NCBI GenBank assembly: GCA_950097015.1
Contig: CATNEN010000039.1
Location: 5,658,501 to 5,722,500 of the forward strand
Reading direction: 5' to 3'
DNA: 64,000 nucleotides
Source of the DNA: Macrostomum hystrix
Lineage: Eukaryota; Platyhelminthes; Macrostomidae
The translations under genes were made by a program, and so were the position numbers. This document shows positions 12,001-21,400 of the stretch, piece after piece; position 1 is the first letter of the stretch, and the number at the start of each line of letters is the position of its first letter. The notes under the pieces were generated by a model. It had not been told where the DNA came from, ran no database searches, and worked only from the letters and a program-made list of their open reading frames with translations.

Positions 12001-15000
12001 GTGGAAGACAGACGGCTGAGCCAGCTGGAGCAGCAGATGCAGCAGCTGACAGCCAGCGTGCGAGCGGGACCACCCGGAAGAGACAGGCGTCAGAAGGGAC
12101 CCATTAAGTGCTTCAGCTGCGGCGAGCTGGGTCACATCGCTAGGCGGTGCCCAAAGGCGACCGGCATCCGCTGCAGCCGGTGCTCAGGCAAAGGTCACTC
12201 CGCCGCGGTGTGCCCGACACCAACTGGACAGCCGCAGGGAAACTTCTGAGGGTCGGCAGCCTGGGGCCAGCACCGACCCGCTCAAAAGGGGCCCTTAGAT
12301 CAGCGCCTTCAGTCTTCGTGAAGGTGCACTTTGGCAGCGTGTCAGCGCCCGCTCTGCTCGACACCGGCGCGCAAGTTTCGTTGATGGATAAGTCACTGTT
12401 CGACAGATTGCCGTGCAAGATCGACTGCACCGACATCGGTGCGCTGCCGACTGCTGTCGACGGATCCCGGCTGCGCTGCCTAGGCCTGTCAGCAGCGGAT
12501 GTTTCTATCGGCAAGACCATCCGCGTGCGCCATCGCTTCACAGTCGTGGACGGCATCCAGCCCAGCCTGATCATCGGCATGGACTTCATCGGCGAGGTGT
12601 CGCAGGCGATGACCATCGACATTAAAGAAGGCGTCGTTAAGTTTGATAGTACAACTGTGCCTTTCAGCAGCGAGCCGGCTCGAGCAGACTGTCGCCTGGT
12701 ACCGAGTGTCCTGGTGGCGCGTGTGGCGGCAACTACGGAGCTGCCCGCCCGCAGCGAGAAGCTGGTGTGGCTCAAGGTGGATTCCAGCGGCGAGCAGGGA
12801 GTCTTTGAGCCGGCTGAGGACTTCGTGAAGTCCACCGCCATCCTGCCGGCCCGCGTGCTGGCGGTCTCAGATGGCTGCCGCATCCCGGTGAAAATGTGCA
12901 ACCTGGCAGAGGAGCCCGTGCTGCTGTACGCCAACAAGGCGGTCGGCACGTTCGAAGGCGCGATGACAGACGAGGACGGTCGCCAGGAGGCGGCCCATGA
13001 GACCCCCGTCGGTTGGAACATCAACGCGGAGCTGCCCGAACGGGATGCTGCGAGGCTGCGACAGCTGCTGGAGCGCAACGAGGACCTGTTCGCAAGGCAC
13101 GAGTACGACCTGGGCACGACGGCGTTGCTGCAACACCAGATCGAGCTGGTGCCCGGAGCGCGGCCACACCGGCAGGTCCAGCGCAGGCTGCCACTGTCTG
13201 TGCGAGGCCAGGTGGACAAAAAGATCGGCCAGATGCTGGACAGCGGCATCATCGAGCCGTCGACATCGCCATGGGCCAGCAACCTGCTGGTAGTCCGCAA
13301 GAAAGACGGCGACATCAGACTGTGCACGGACTGGCGGCAGATCAACGCCTGCACCGTCAGGGACGCGTACCCGCTACCGCACCTGCAGCAGGCCATGGAT
13401 GCGCTTGTCGGATGCTCCTGGTTCTCCACCATCGACTGCCGGCAGGGCTACCACCAGGTGGAGGTGGCGGAGGAGGACCGGCACAAGACGGCCTTCTATT
13501 CGACGCGCGGCCTGATGCAATTCTGCAAGATGGGCTTCGGTATGTGCAACGCCCCGGCGACGTTCCAGCGGCTCATGGAGCTTGTGATGTCTGGCCTGTC
13601 TTGGGAGTCCGTGCTGACTTACATCGACGACATCATTGTCTTCAGCAGGACGTTCGACGACCACTTAGAGAGGCTGGCGGAAGTTTTCAAGCGGTTGCGA
13701 GACGCGGGACTCAAGCTGCACAAGGCCAAGAGCGCGTTCGGTCATCGCCGGGTGCTGTACCTGGGACACCTGATCAGCGAGCAGGGCATCGCACCGGATC
13801 CCGGCAAGGTCGAGGCCATTCGCAGCATGCCCAGCCCAACAACGACCGAGGAGGTGAAGCGGTTCCTCGGAATGTTGGGGTTCTACCGCCGGTTCATCCC
13901 AGGCTTCAGCCAGACGGCGAGGGTCCTGCATGACGTCAGCGTGAAATCGAGGGACTTTGAGTGGAGCAGCGACTGCGAGCGAGCGTTCCACGAGTTGAAA
14001 GATCAGCTGACGACGGCTCCGGTGCTGAGGCTGCCGGATTTCACCAAGCAGTTCGTGCTCAGCTGCGACAGCAGTCAGTTCGCCGTCGGGGCGGTGCTCA
14101 GCCAGCTGCACGGAGACGCCGAGCTGCCTGTGGCGTTCGCCTCGCGCACCCTCAACAAGGCCGAGCGCAACTACTCGGCGACCGACCGTGAGCTGCTGGC
14201 GCTGGTCTGGAGTTTGAAGCACTTCAGGACGTACCTGCTGAGTGTCCCGAACTTCAGAGTCTACTCGGATCACCGGCCACTGCAAGGTCTGCTGACAACG
14301 AAGGACCCCGAAGGTCGGCTGGCGCGATGGCTTTCGACGCTGCAGCAGTTTTCGTTCGAGCTGCTGTACCGACCTGGCAGGGACAACGTCGTGCCGGATG
14401 CGCTGAGCCGGGTGGCCGGCACGCGCCTGCAGCCTCGGTGGGACGACAGCAGCCTACACGAGGAGCAACGGCAAGACCCGCTGCTGAGCAAGGCGTTCCA
14501 GGCGCTGACCGAAGGGGTCGACAGCCTGTCCGATTCATGGGTGGCGCAGGTTCGCGAGCTGCTGGACGGGGCCTCGGTGAGCTCGGCGGGTGTCCTGCTG
14601 GTGGGTGGCCGGCCAGTCATTCCCGGTCACCTGCGGCCACATTTCCTGCAGCAGGCGCACTCGTGCGACCAGAGCGGACACCTCGGCGTCGACAGGACCG
14701 GAGCGAGGCTGTCTGAGCGCTGCTGGTGGCCTGGTCTGCGACGGGACGTCGAGAACTGGGTGGCCAGCTGCGCGGTCTGCCTGGCCAAGAAGAGTCCAAC
14801 CAAGCCGCAGAAAGCGCCGCTGCAGTCGACGTGCCAGCCGACGGCTCCGTGGCAGCTGGTGCAGATCGACATCAAAGGGCCGCTTCCGCGTACGACCGAT
14901 GGCAAGGCGTACATCCTGAGCATGTGCGACGCCTTCTCCAAGTGGATGGAGACGGCAGCCCTGGCGGGGATCGACGCGGTGACGGTGGCAGATGCACTGC

Positions 15001-16744
15001 TCAAGTCGGTAGTTCTGCGTCACGGCGCTCCTCAGGTGCTGCACAGTGACCAGGGGCGTCAATTCGAGAGCGAGGTGTTCGGCCGGCTCTGCGAGCAGCT
15101 GGGCGTCGAGAAGACGCGCACGTCGCCGTTTCATCCGAGCGGAAACGGAATCGTCGAGCGAGGCAACCGGACGCTCGGTGACATGCTGGCGACGACGGTG
15201 GCCGAGAACCAGCAGGACTGGGACAGCAAGCTGCCGTATGTGACCTGGGCCTACAATACCTCCGTGCACAGGACGACCGGCCTCAGCCCATACCAGGTCC
15301 TCCACGGCTGGCCACGGAGGCTGGCTCTCGACAGTTGGCTGATAAGCGGCGACCGGCCGGCAGCCGACGGTGAACATCACGGCTTCTTGCGGCGGACTCA
15401 GGAGAACCTGCAGAGCGCCTTCGACACGGTGCACAGCCGACTGCGAAGCGCCCAGGTCGAGCGCAACCGGCTGGCCAACCGGGACTCTCGGTTCGTGCCG
15501 TTCGAAGAGGGCCAGCTAGTGATGCTGCGCAACTCTGTCATCAAGCGCGGCCAGACACGGTGCCTCAGCGCCAAGTGGAAGGGGCCGTACCGAGTCCTGA
15601 GGCGTCTGGGTGAGGTCAATTACCGCATCCAGGACGAGGCTGGCCGCAGGCGCCGGCTGGTGGTGCACCACGACCGCCTCAAGCGCTTCGTGCAGCGGCG
15701 GGCGTCACTGGAGCTTCCAGCCGCTGCAGACCGTCGACCGCCGGCCGCCGACGCCGACAACGACGGCACCGCCGCAGAGCCGCCCGGGCAAGCGGCCGAT
15801 CCTGGCGGCGATGCAGTGGCCTTCTGGCCCGAGCTGCAGGCAGACGAGGTACACGAGGAGCCGCCGGCGGCACCGGCCGAGCCGGTCATTGTTCCGCGGC
15901 GATCGGCTAGAGAGCGGCGGCCACCGGATTTGTACATGGCGGGCTTTGCTTGACTTGGGACTGTCTTTTGCTTCTAGGGGGAAAGTAGTGTAGTCTGGCT
16001 TGTTGGTGCGCGTGCACTTAGATGTGCACGCGCGGCTTGTTTGGGGTGGGGGGTTTAGCGCTGCAGCGTGCGTTCGCTTAGGGTGGTTGCACCCGACCCA
16101 ACTTTGCCGTTAAATATATTTGCGTGAGCCAGTGAGGGCTCCTGGCGTGATTGTTATGTTCTACAACTTAACCCACGGTCTTACAGTAAGCTGAACTGGG
16201 CATACGCGCATCTGCTGAGCTTACGGTCGCTAAGACTGACATTGTCGCATTCCTTAGGTTTGAGCAAGAATATAACAGTGGAAGCCTTGTTCATTCCAGA
16301 TACGCCACAAGCAACAAGACGGTGCTCACCCACAAGCTCGGCTTTAGATGCCTTCCACCAACGCCTCCAGCCTACGCCTTTGGCGGTGCCAATCCGGCCT
16401 TCGATCCGGCTGCCTTCGAGACCAACGACGACGACGAGTTTCTGCCTGCCAGCATGGCAGCTTACAAAGCGGCTGCTTCATCGGGGGTCGCCAGGCACCG
16501 GCCAGTGGCACCGTGGGATGGCAACATCCGGTTCGAAGCTTCTCGGCCGTATCACAACGCATCGTCTTCAAGCAGTGCAGTCGCCAGCGCCGCCGCCGCT
16601 GCAGCTTCCAATGGTCGTCGAGTTGTCGTCGGTCTTGATAACGATGCGGATTTCGGCAGCACTGACGTCGATGAAGGCCGCACAGAGTCTTCACCGCCGC
16701 CTCTCTACAGCTCAATCTACCTGCTGAGCGACACCAAGATCTGA
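1..16744 (+). CDS. USH2A: Usherin-like FN3-repeat membrane protein (3' part of gene, 14 exons)
   Basis: Large cell-surface protein; vertebrate usherin links membrane to PDZ scaffolds in stereocilia and photoreceptors. Exons (phases all match): 1-~120, 231-340, 430-924, 1004-1145, 1219-1361, 1438-1574, 1673-2978, 3178-3380, 3616-4189, 4280-4825, 4931-5295, 5867-9397, 9559-9896, 9963-10153, 10270-10792, 16258-16744. The boundary of the first partial exon is unclear. About 25 FN3 domains carry the usherin-typical 'PNG' B-C turn and 'PYT.Y...LEAC...GC' strands. A di-cysteine region lies at 3820-4740. One hydrophobic membrane segment is at about 10618-10683, followed by basic residues. The tail ends in DTKI, a class I PDZ ligand like usherin's. 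The last intron (10793-16257) holds a whole retrotransposon. An RRKR site lies at 7751-7762. The N-terminal laminin part is upstream of the window. A generic FN3 receptor is the alternative, but the motif set favours usherin. Confidence 0.85.
3820..4740 (+). other. Di-cysteine (CC) repeat region inside the usherin-like protein
   Basis: Coding stretch interrupting the FN3 series. It carries about a dozen CC pairs spaced roughly 15-30 residues apart (for example 'EICCSG', 'MECCNS', 'DVCCGD', 'QQCCGN', 'MQCCGT'), with Asn-glycosylation sequons. Similar di-cysteine repeats are known from usherin and from coral galaxin; that relation is from memory. It is cut by a 90-nt intron (4190-4279, GTAAAC...TTTTTAG) that is in frame and stop-free, so retention would only add 30 residues. 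Confidence 0.7.
5308..5582 (+). repeat. SINE family 2 copy (tRNA-derived head) in usherin intron
   Basis: Lies in the intron 5296-5866. The head resembles a tRNA promoter: A-box-like 'TAGCCTTGTGGTTAGAGC', B-box-like 'GGGTTTGATTCCTGACTCC'. A shared body follows ('AATTTGTGTCCTTTAG...', 'GATGCGCCGCGCAATAGCTG', 'GGGGCAGGTGTAATCAATT'). The same body recurs at 47826-48362 (minus), 55826-56125 and, as a 3' fragment, at 21899-21960. The spacer between A and B boxes is shorter here than in the other copies. Confidence 0.75.
11238..11434 (+). repeat. 5' LTR of the Ty3/gypsy element
   Basis: Begins TGTAGTCTGG and ends GGTCTTACA. It contains an inverted motif around 'GCGCGTGCACTTAGATGTGCACGCGC', which could form a hairpin, and a 'TTAAATATATTT' TATA-like stretch near 11360. 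It is identical to the 3' LTR except for two neighbouring bases at about 11354-11355. Confidence 0.95.
11436..11447 (+). promoter_or_regulatory. Primer-binding site
   Basis: TGGTGGCAGCGG starts one base after the left LTR. A TGG start is what complementarity to a tRNA 3' CCA end gives. I cannot assign the tRNA without a tRNA set from this genome. Confidence 0.7.
11455..12249 (+). CDS. gag: Gag of Ty3/gypsy element
   Basis: 264-residue structural protein of the retrotransposon. The N-terminal two-thirds looks like a capsid domain ('WLSTFEDFADDCEW', 'ERKRQPNESLRELAY'). Two CCHC zinc knuckles close it: CFSCGELGHIARRC and CSRCSGKGHSAAVC. The start is the first ATG after the primer-binding site. 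The frame is open to TGA at 12247-12249 and overlaps pol by 103 nt in the -1 frame. Confidence 0.95.
   Translation: MAKSEQASLLPSKFSGDSNVRTWLSTFEDFADDCEWDDKKKAKKLRLLVTGEAQIFVWEQPEDVSASYEKLKEKLIECFGNSLSCYRAMEDFEERKRQPNESLRELAYSLKLLHLRARPDDSVAAREKDVKFRLMRLLPSAVRDALLKDQDVDSCSLAAIVDRAARLELVSHATTASSAAVSVEDRRLSQLEQQMQQLTASVRAGPPGRDRRQKGPIKCFSCGELGHIARRCPKATGIRCSRCSGKGHSAAVCPTPTGQPQGNF
12147..15953 (+). CDS. pol: Pol polyprotein (protease, RT, RNase H, integrase) of Ty3/gypsy element
   Basis: Open frame of 1268 codons in the -1 frame relative to gag. It is preceded by an in-frame TAG at 12141-12143, so it has no obvious start of its own and is expected as a Gag-Pol fusion by frameshifting. Domains by residue: aspartic protease 'LLDTGAQVSLMD' (~71); reverse transcriptase 'YIDDIIVF' (~491); RNase H 'SCDSSQFAVG' (~638) and 'TDREL' (~680); integrase HHCC zinc motif (~838-880); integrase catalytic D (~907), D in 'HSDQGRQFES' (~968) and E in 'GNGIVERGN' (~1003). 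The C-terminal tail is basic. No stop or frameshift interrupts it, so the copy looks potentially active. Confidence 0.96.
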   Translation: MPKGDRHPLQPVLRQRSLRRGVPDTNWTAAGKLLRVGSLGPAPTRSKGALRSAPSVFVKVHFGSVSAPALLDTGAQVSLMDKSLFDRLPCKIDCTDIGALPTAVDGSRLRCLGLSAADVSIGKTIRVRHRFTVVDGIQPSLIIGMDFIGEVSQAMTIDIKEGVVKFDSTTVPFSSEPARADCRLVPSVLVARVAATTELPARSEKLVWLKVDSSGEQGVFEPAEDFVKSTAILPARVLAVSDGCRIPVKMCNLAEEPVLLYANKAVGTFEGAMTDEDGRQEAAHETPVGWNINAELPERDAARLRQLLERNEDLFARHEYDLGTTALLQHQIELVPGARPHRQVQRRLPLSVRGQVDKKIGQMLDSGIIEPSTSPWASNLLVVRKKDGDIRLCTDWRQINACTVRDAYPLPHLQQAMDALVGCSWFSTIDCRQGYHQVEVAEEDRHKTAFYSTRGLMQFCKMGFGMCNAPATFQRLMELVMSGLSWESVLTYIDDIIVFSRTFDDHLERLAEVFKRLRDAGLKLHKAKSAFGHRRVLYLGHLISEQGIAPDPGKVEAIRSMPSPTTTEEVKRFLGMLGFYRRFIPGFSQTARVLHDVSVKSRDFEWSSDCERAFHELKDQLTTAPVLRLPDFTKQFVLSCDSSQFAVGAVLSQLHGDAELPVAFASRTLNKAERNYSATDRELLALVWSLKHFRTYLLSVPNFRVYSDHRPLQGLLTTKDPEGRLARWLSTLQQFSFELLYRPGRDNVVPDALSRVAGTRLQPRWDDSSLHEEQRQDPLLSKAFQALTEGVDSLSDSWVAQVRELLDGASVSSAGVLLVGGRPVIPGHLRPHFLQQAHSCDQSGHLGVDRTGARLSERCWWPGLRRDVENWVASCAVCLAKKSPTKPQKAPLQSTCQPTAPWQLVQIDIKGPLPRTTDGKAYILSMCDAFSKWMETAALAGIDAVTVADALLKSVVLRHGAPQVLHSDQGRQFESEVFGRLCEQLGVEKTRTSPFHPSGNGIVERGNRTLGDMLATTVAENQQDWDSKLPYVTWAYNTSVHRTTGLSPYQVLHGWPRRLALDSWLISGDRPAADGEHHGFLRRTQENLQSAFDTVHSRLRSAQVERNRLANRDSRFVPFEEGQLVMLRNSVIKRGQTRCLSAKWKGPYRVLRRLGEVNYRIQDEAGRRRRLVVHHDRLKRFVQRRASLELPAAADRRPPAADADNDGTAAEPPGQAADPGGDAVAFWPELQADEVHEEPPAAPAEPVIVPRRSARERRPPDLYMAGFA
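12237..12294 (+). promoter_or_regulatory. Candidate -1 ribosomal frameshift signal (slippery site plus pseudoknot)
   Basis: Heptamer GGGAAAC at 12237-12243 is in the correct X XXY YYZ phase of the gag frame, one sense codon before the gag stop. Six nucleotides downstream starts a perfect 7-bp stem, GGGTCGG (12250-12256) with CCGACCC (12273-12279). The loop sequence GGGCC (12264-12268) can pair with GGCCC (12290-12294), giving an H-type pseudoknot. Spacing and layout match known retroviral signals. Function is inferred. Confidence 0.75.
15975..15988 (+). promoter_or_regulatory. Polypurine tract
   Basis: Purine-rich AGGGGGAAAGTAG directly upstream of the right LTR, the usual second-strand priming site of LTR elements. 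Confidence 0.75.
15989..16185 (+). repeat. 3' LTR of the Ty3/gypsy element
   Basis: 197 bp, same ends as the left LTR, two adjacent substitutions relative to it. Followed by GTAA, the second copy of the target duplication. Confidence 0.95.
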
Positions 16745-17836
16745 GTGACCCGCTTCACAGTTTCATCTCTAGTTTCGGATTATCCAGACCGTGTGACAGT
16801 AGAAATCGTGGACCAATTAGAGTGGTTTGTGACAACTGTTTACTCTGAGTATGATTGAAAATGTATTAAGCGCACCCTTTCTAGCTGTGTTAGGCGCCAT
16901 TTTGGCCATTTAATATACTCAGCAACTTTGAAAACTGGCAACTTACACCAAGACGCAACGTGCACTCCGCTTGATTAGAAAATGGGGAGTACCACAATAA
17001 CTTGATGCACATCAGTGCAACATTGCCAGTAAACGAGTAACCGGTGTTGACTCCCAAATGTTTCGCGAGCACTAGCCTCAAGATGAGCAAGGAAGCTATG
17101 AACTCAATAGCTCAACGATGAGCTATGACTCGCGGTTGCTTCATGAACTACTAGCGAGTCATGGCATTGCCTTCTATTTCTGAGACACAATTTGACTAAC
17201 ATTAACTAGCTCATAATAACGAGTCGCAAATACAATACGAGCAAATACAATGCTCGTACAACACAATAGTTGCGCGGCTTTTGCCAGATGCTCAGCAAAT
17301 AGACATCCATGTTTTCGTGATCTGATCGCGCTGCGTCATTAGCACGGTTTTCCGACAAAGCGCACAGGTTCCACAGGTGCGGTTTCCAATGTTGCTGAGT
17401 TTATATTACTCAAATTCCTAAATTCTACGTAGATCCTAACAGCTAAAATAAAGCTTAACAATAGGAAATACTATGCTTTGCTTTAACTCGTACAGAAAAG
17501 CGAAAATGTGAATCTACGAGTACGATCTCATATGAACAGTGTTGAACGACATTCGTTGTACTAATAAGCAATTCGTACGAGCTACGAATCTACTATAATC
17601 TACTTTAAAATGCTCTGTTATATGTGCCTTTTATTTTATAGTGTAGACATTTTCACTTTCGATTTTTCATTGATGCACTTGTCTGAGTTCTGTCTGTCAA
17701 TAGTCGAACTACACTATTTTACAATGCACCCGATACTAAATCAAATACAATTTATACAGCCCTCCTAGATCTGCTTCACTATTCCTATTTTACTTATAAT
17801 AATTCACAAAAGTAAGCTTGTATTGTGTTTTGTGTA
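16745..17836. other. Usherin 3' UTR and intergenic DNA
   Basis: No convincing ORF. An AATAAA at 17447-17452 on the plus strand could end the usherin-like transcript; the UTR would then be about 700 nt. AATAAA on the minus strand near 17630 could serve the small ORF at 17837-18091. Confidence 0.4.
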
Positions 17837-18091
17837 TTACAATATCTTTTCGGTAGCCGTTTTGAACCAAAAAATCCGAGAGTTGTTGCGGATGAAGTGG
17901 ACGAGGCCCGCCCCGAAGACAACCAGGTCGCCGACCCTACGGGCAGCTGGGAGATGAGGCAGAGGCCGGGGAGGTTCGCAGAGGTTTCTGCGGACCAGAC
18001 CGAATACGGGGCGGGATTCCCCTTGGTATAAACATGGGCGCGCAAAATGGCTTGGTAGTCCTACTGTAAATATACGAGCAATATTAAACAT
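17837..18091 (-). CDS. Unassigned small ORF, GC-rich coding-like segment
   Basis: 84-codon minus-strand frame. I do not recognise it. The 17870-18030 segment is markedly GC-rich against AT-rich flanks. In this frame the codons around 'VGDLVVFGAGLVHFIRNN' favour C/G in third position and encode a short hydrophobic stretch between basic residues, as in small mitochondrial membrane subunits. The plus strand (17825-18031) is also open, with an acidic product, so the strand is uncertain. It may be one exon of a split gene: TTTACAG at its 5' part resembles an acceptor. Confidence 0.25.
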   Translation of the reverse strand: MFNIARIFTVGLPSHFARPCLYQGESRPVFGLVRRNLCEPPRPLPHLPAARRVGDLVVFGAGLVHFIRNNSRIFWFKTATEKIL

Positions 18092-18485
18092 GGAATTCTT
18101 CCGCTCAGTTTTTCGGCCAATACTTTCCTGCCGGCGATCAAACAGCGCATTTTCCTTAGTTTGATCACTGAACTCATCGTTGCTATAAAATCTTTCACAT
18201 GACGAGTTTTAATTTAATTTTGATTTACTTTCTTGTTTAAAAAGACAATTTCTCACATAGGTGTTCGCAATGATTATTTGTTGAACTGTGCCTGGGTGCT
18301 GGGGTCTCACGTGATTATCAAGCTATGTCTGGTTGGGGTTAAAGTACACCAATCTTCAAACACATCTCTCCGGTCGCCTATTTAGCGAGTCTGAGAATCA
18401 GCAGATGATTAAAAGTTGGGTTGAATAAAAGTACAAGCTACAGAGGTCACTTGGCGAAGTTGGCAGTCACAGTTGAGTAGTTGCA

Positions 18486-21400
18486 CTAGTTCAGTTCCTT
18501 GTCCACAATGATCTCGCCGAGGCCGGTGCCAGCCCTGGAGAGGCGGGCGATCAGCTCCCTGAGGTCGCGAATGCCGTTGACCTGCTCAGCGAGGAACTCC
18601 GACTCAATGAAGTCCACGAGCTGCGGAGTGCGGTTTGAGTTGGTAAAACTGTCTGATTCTGGGATCATAGCAACGAAATTATAAATGGCGGGGATTTCTA
18701 AGCAGGTGAGATTTGGGGATTTCTCAACCAGATCAGATTGTGGGATCTGGGGATTTCTCAGCCCAGATGAGATTGTGGGATCTGGGGATTTCTCAGCCAG
18801 AAAATATTCAGGGATCTGGTGATTTCTCAACCAGATCAGATTGTGGGATCTGGGAATTTCTCAACCCAGATAAGATTATGGGATCTGGGGATTTCTCAAC
18901 CCAGATAAGATTGTGGGATCTGGGGATTTCTCAACCCAGATGAGATTGTGGGATCTGGGGATTTCTCAACCAGATCAGATTGTGGGATCTGGGGATTTCC
19001 CAACCAGATGAGATTGTGGGATCTGGGGATTTCTCAACCAGATCAGATTGTGGGATTTGGGGATTTCTCAACCCAGATGAGATTGTGGGATCTGGGGATT
19101 TCTCAACCAGATCAGATTGTGGGATCTGGGGATTTCCCAACCAGATGAGATTGTGGGATCTGGGGATTTCTCAACCAGATCAGATTGTGGGATTTGGGGA
19201 TTTCCCAACCAGATGAGATTGTGGGATCTGGGGATTTATCAGTCTGAAAATATTCTGGGATACGGGAATTATCTTGACCCCACGGTTGCGACACAACGGA
19301 ACTTGGCCTCGTCGCGGATCAGAACTGGGTGTCCATGGGATACTTCGCTACTTCGCCCCTCAACTGTTGTCTATTTGTCAGAAAGCTTCTCTGACATCTG
19401 CCCGCACCAATGGGCCACAAAGCATTCTAGAACAAGAAAGCGCCAATGCGCTGCAACTTACATGCGGATCGCTCTCCATATCGGCCCGGTCGCGCAGGCT
19501 GTACAGCTCCTGGGTGATGTTGAGCTCAGCCTCCAGGGCCATCTTGGTGGCGCCCAGGGCGGTGGACCACTCGTACTTGTGGTGCGGCTGCAATTGAATA
19601 GTCGGGAAATCGGCTTTGTTTTGGCACGCATGCAACTAGCTGGCTTAGACCTTTTGTCATGCGACTCACCGTAATGGGCTTTAGCTTGACGTGACCGCCG
19701 CGCTTGTTCAGGTAGTCGATGAGTTTGTGCGCGTGTTCGCGCTCCTCATCGGCGGCCTTCTTGAAGAGCTTCTTGAAGCCGGGCAGGCCAACGCTGGGCC
19801 GGCCGAAGTAGCTGCTCTGCAATTGGTTTCACCAGCGCCGAAGAGTTTGCGAGCATTTTTGCTGATGAGAATCGGGACTTCTCGTCAAAGAGACATACGG
19901 GATTTCAAGATGGGGATCGAGTGTTATCTGGGATTTCAAGATGGGGATCGAGTGTTATCTGGGATTTCAAGATGGGGATCGAGTGTTATCTGGGATTTCA
20001 AGATGGGGATCGGTTGTTATCTGGGATTTCAAGATGGGGATCGGTTGTTATCTGGGATTTCAAGATTGGGATCGGTTGCTATCTGGGATTTCAAGATGGG
20101 GATCGAGTGTTCTCTGGGATTTCAAGATGGGGATCGAGTGTTCTCTGGGATTTCAAGATGGGGATCGAGTGTTCTCTGGGATTTCAAGATGGGGATCGAG
20201 TGTTCTCTGGGATTTCAAGATGGGGATCGAGTGTTATCTGGGATTTCAAGATGGGGATCGAGTGTTATCTGGGATTTCAAGATGGGGATCGAGTGTTCTC
20301 TGGGATTTCAAGATGGGGATCGAGTGTTATCTGGGATTTCAAGATGGGGATCGAGTGTTATCTGGGATTTCAAGATGGGGATCGGTTGTTATCTGGGATT
20401 TCAAGATTGGGATCGGTTGCTATCTGGGATTTCAAGATGGGGATCGAGTGTTCTCTGGGATTTCAAGATGGGGATCGAGTGTTCTCTGGGATTTCAAGAT
20501 GGGGATCGAGTGTTCTCTGGGATTTCAAGATGGGGATCGAGTGTTCTCTGGGATTTCAAGATGGGGATCGAGTGTTATCTGGGATTTCAAGATGGGGATC
20601 GAGTGTTATCTGGGATTTCAAGATGGGGATCGAGTGTTCTCTGGGATTTCAAGATGGGGATCGAGTGTTATCTGGGATTTCAAGATGGGGATCGGTTGTT
20701 ATCTGGGATTTCAAGATGGGGATCGGTTGTTATCTGGGATTTCAAGATGGGGATCGGTTGCTATCTGGGATTTCAAGATGGGGGATCGAGTGTTCACTGG
20801 GATTTCAAGATGGGGATCGAGTGTTATCTGGGATTTCAAGATGGGGATCGAGTGTTATCTGGGATTTCAAGATGGGGATCGAGTGTTATCTGGGATTTCA
20901 AGATGGGGATCGGTTGTTATCTGGGATTTCAAGATGGGGATCGGTTGTTATCTGGGATTTCAAGATTGGGATCGGTTGCTATCTGGGATTTCAAGATGGG
21001 GGATCGAGTGTTCTCTGGGATTTCAAGATGGGGATCGAGTGTTCTCTGGGATTTCAAGATGGGGATCGAGTGTTCTCTGGGATTTCAAGATGGGGATCGG
21101 TTGCTATCTGGGATTTCAAGATGGGGGATCGAGTGTTCTCTGGGATTTCAAGATGGGGATCGAGTGTTATCTGGGATTTCAAGATGGGGATCGAGTGTTA
21201 TCTGGGATTTCAAGATGGGGATCGAGTGTTCTCTGGGATTTCAAGATGGGGATGGAGTGTTATCTGGGATTTCAAGATGGGGATCGAGTGTTCTCTGGGA
21301 TTTCAAGATGGGGATCGAGTGTTCTCTGGGATTTCAAGATGGGGATCGAGTGTTCTCTGGGATTTCAAGATGGGGATCGAGTGTTATCTGGGATTTCAAG

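Larger units (their letters stand above)
11238..16185 (+). mobile_element. Intact Ty3/gypsy LTR retrotransposon
   Basis: 4948-bp element with two 197-bp LTRs, each starting TG and ending CA, differing at only two adjacent bases (CCCAC versus CCCGA context). It is flanked by the 4-bp target duplication GTAA (11234-11237 and 16186-16189). A TGG-starting primer-binding site follows the left LTR and a purine tract precedes the right LTR. Open gag and pol frames overlap. Domain order is protease-RT-RNase H-integrase, hence Ty3/gypsy. It sits in the last intron of the usherin-like gene, in the same orientation. No envelope frame is present. It is more GC-rich than the surrounding intron. Confidence 0.97.

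Noticed and set aside
12140-13432. Minus-strand 430-codon ORF opposite pol, and other ORFs shadowing gag-pol
   Set aside because: They lie antisense to well-supported gag-pol domains in GC-rich DNA where stop codons are rare.
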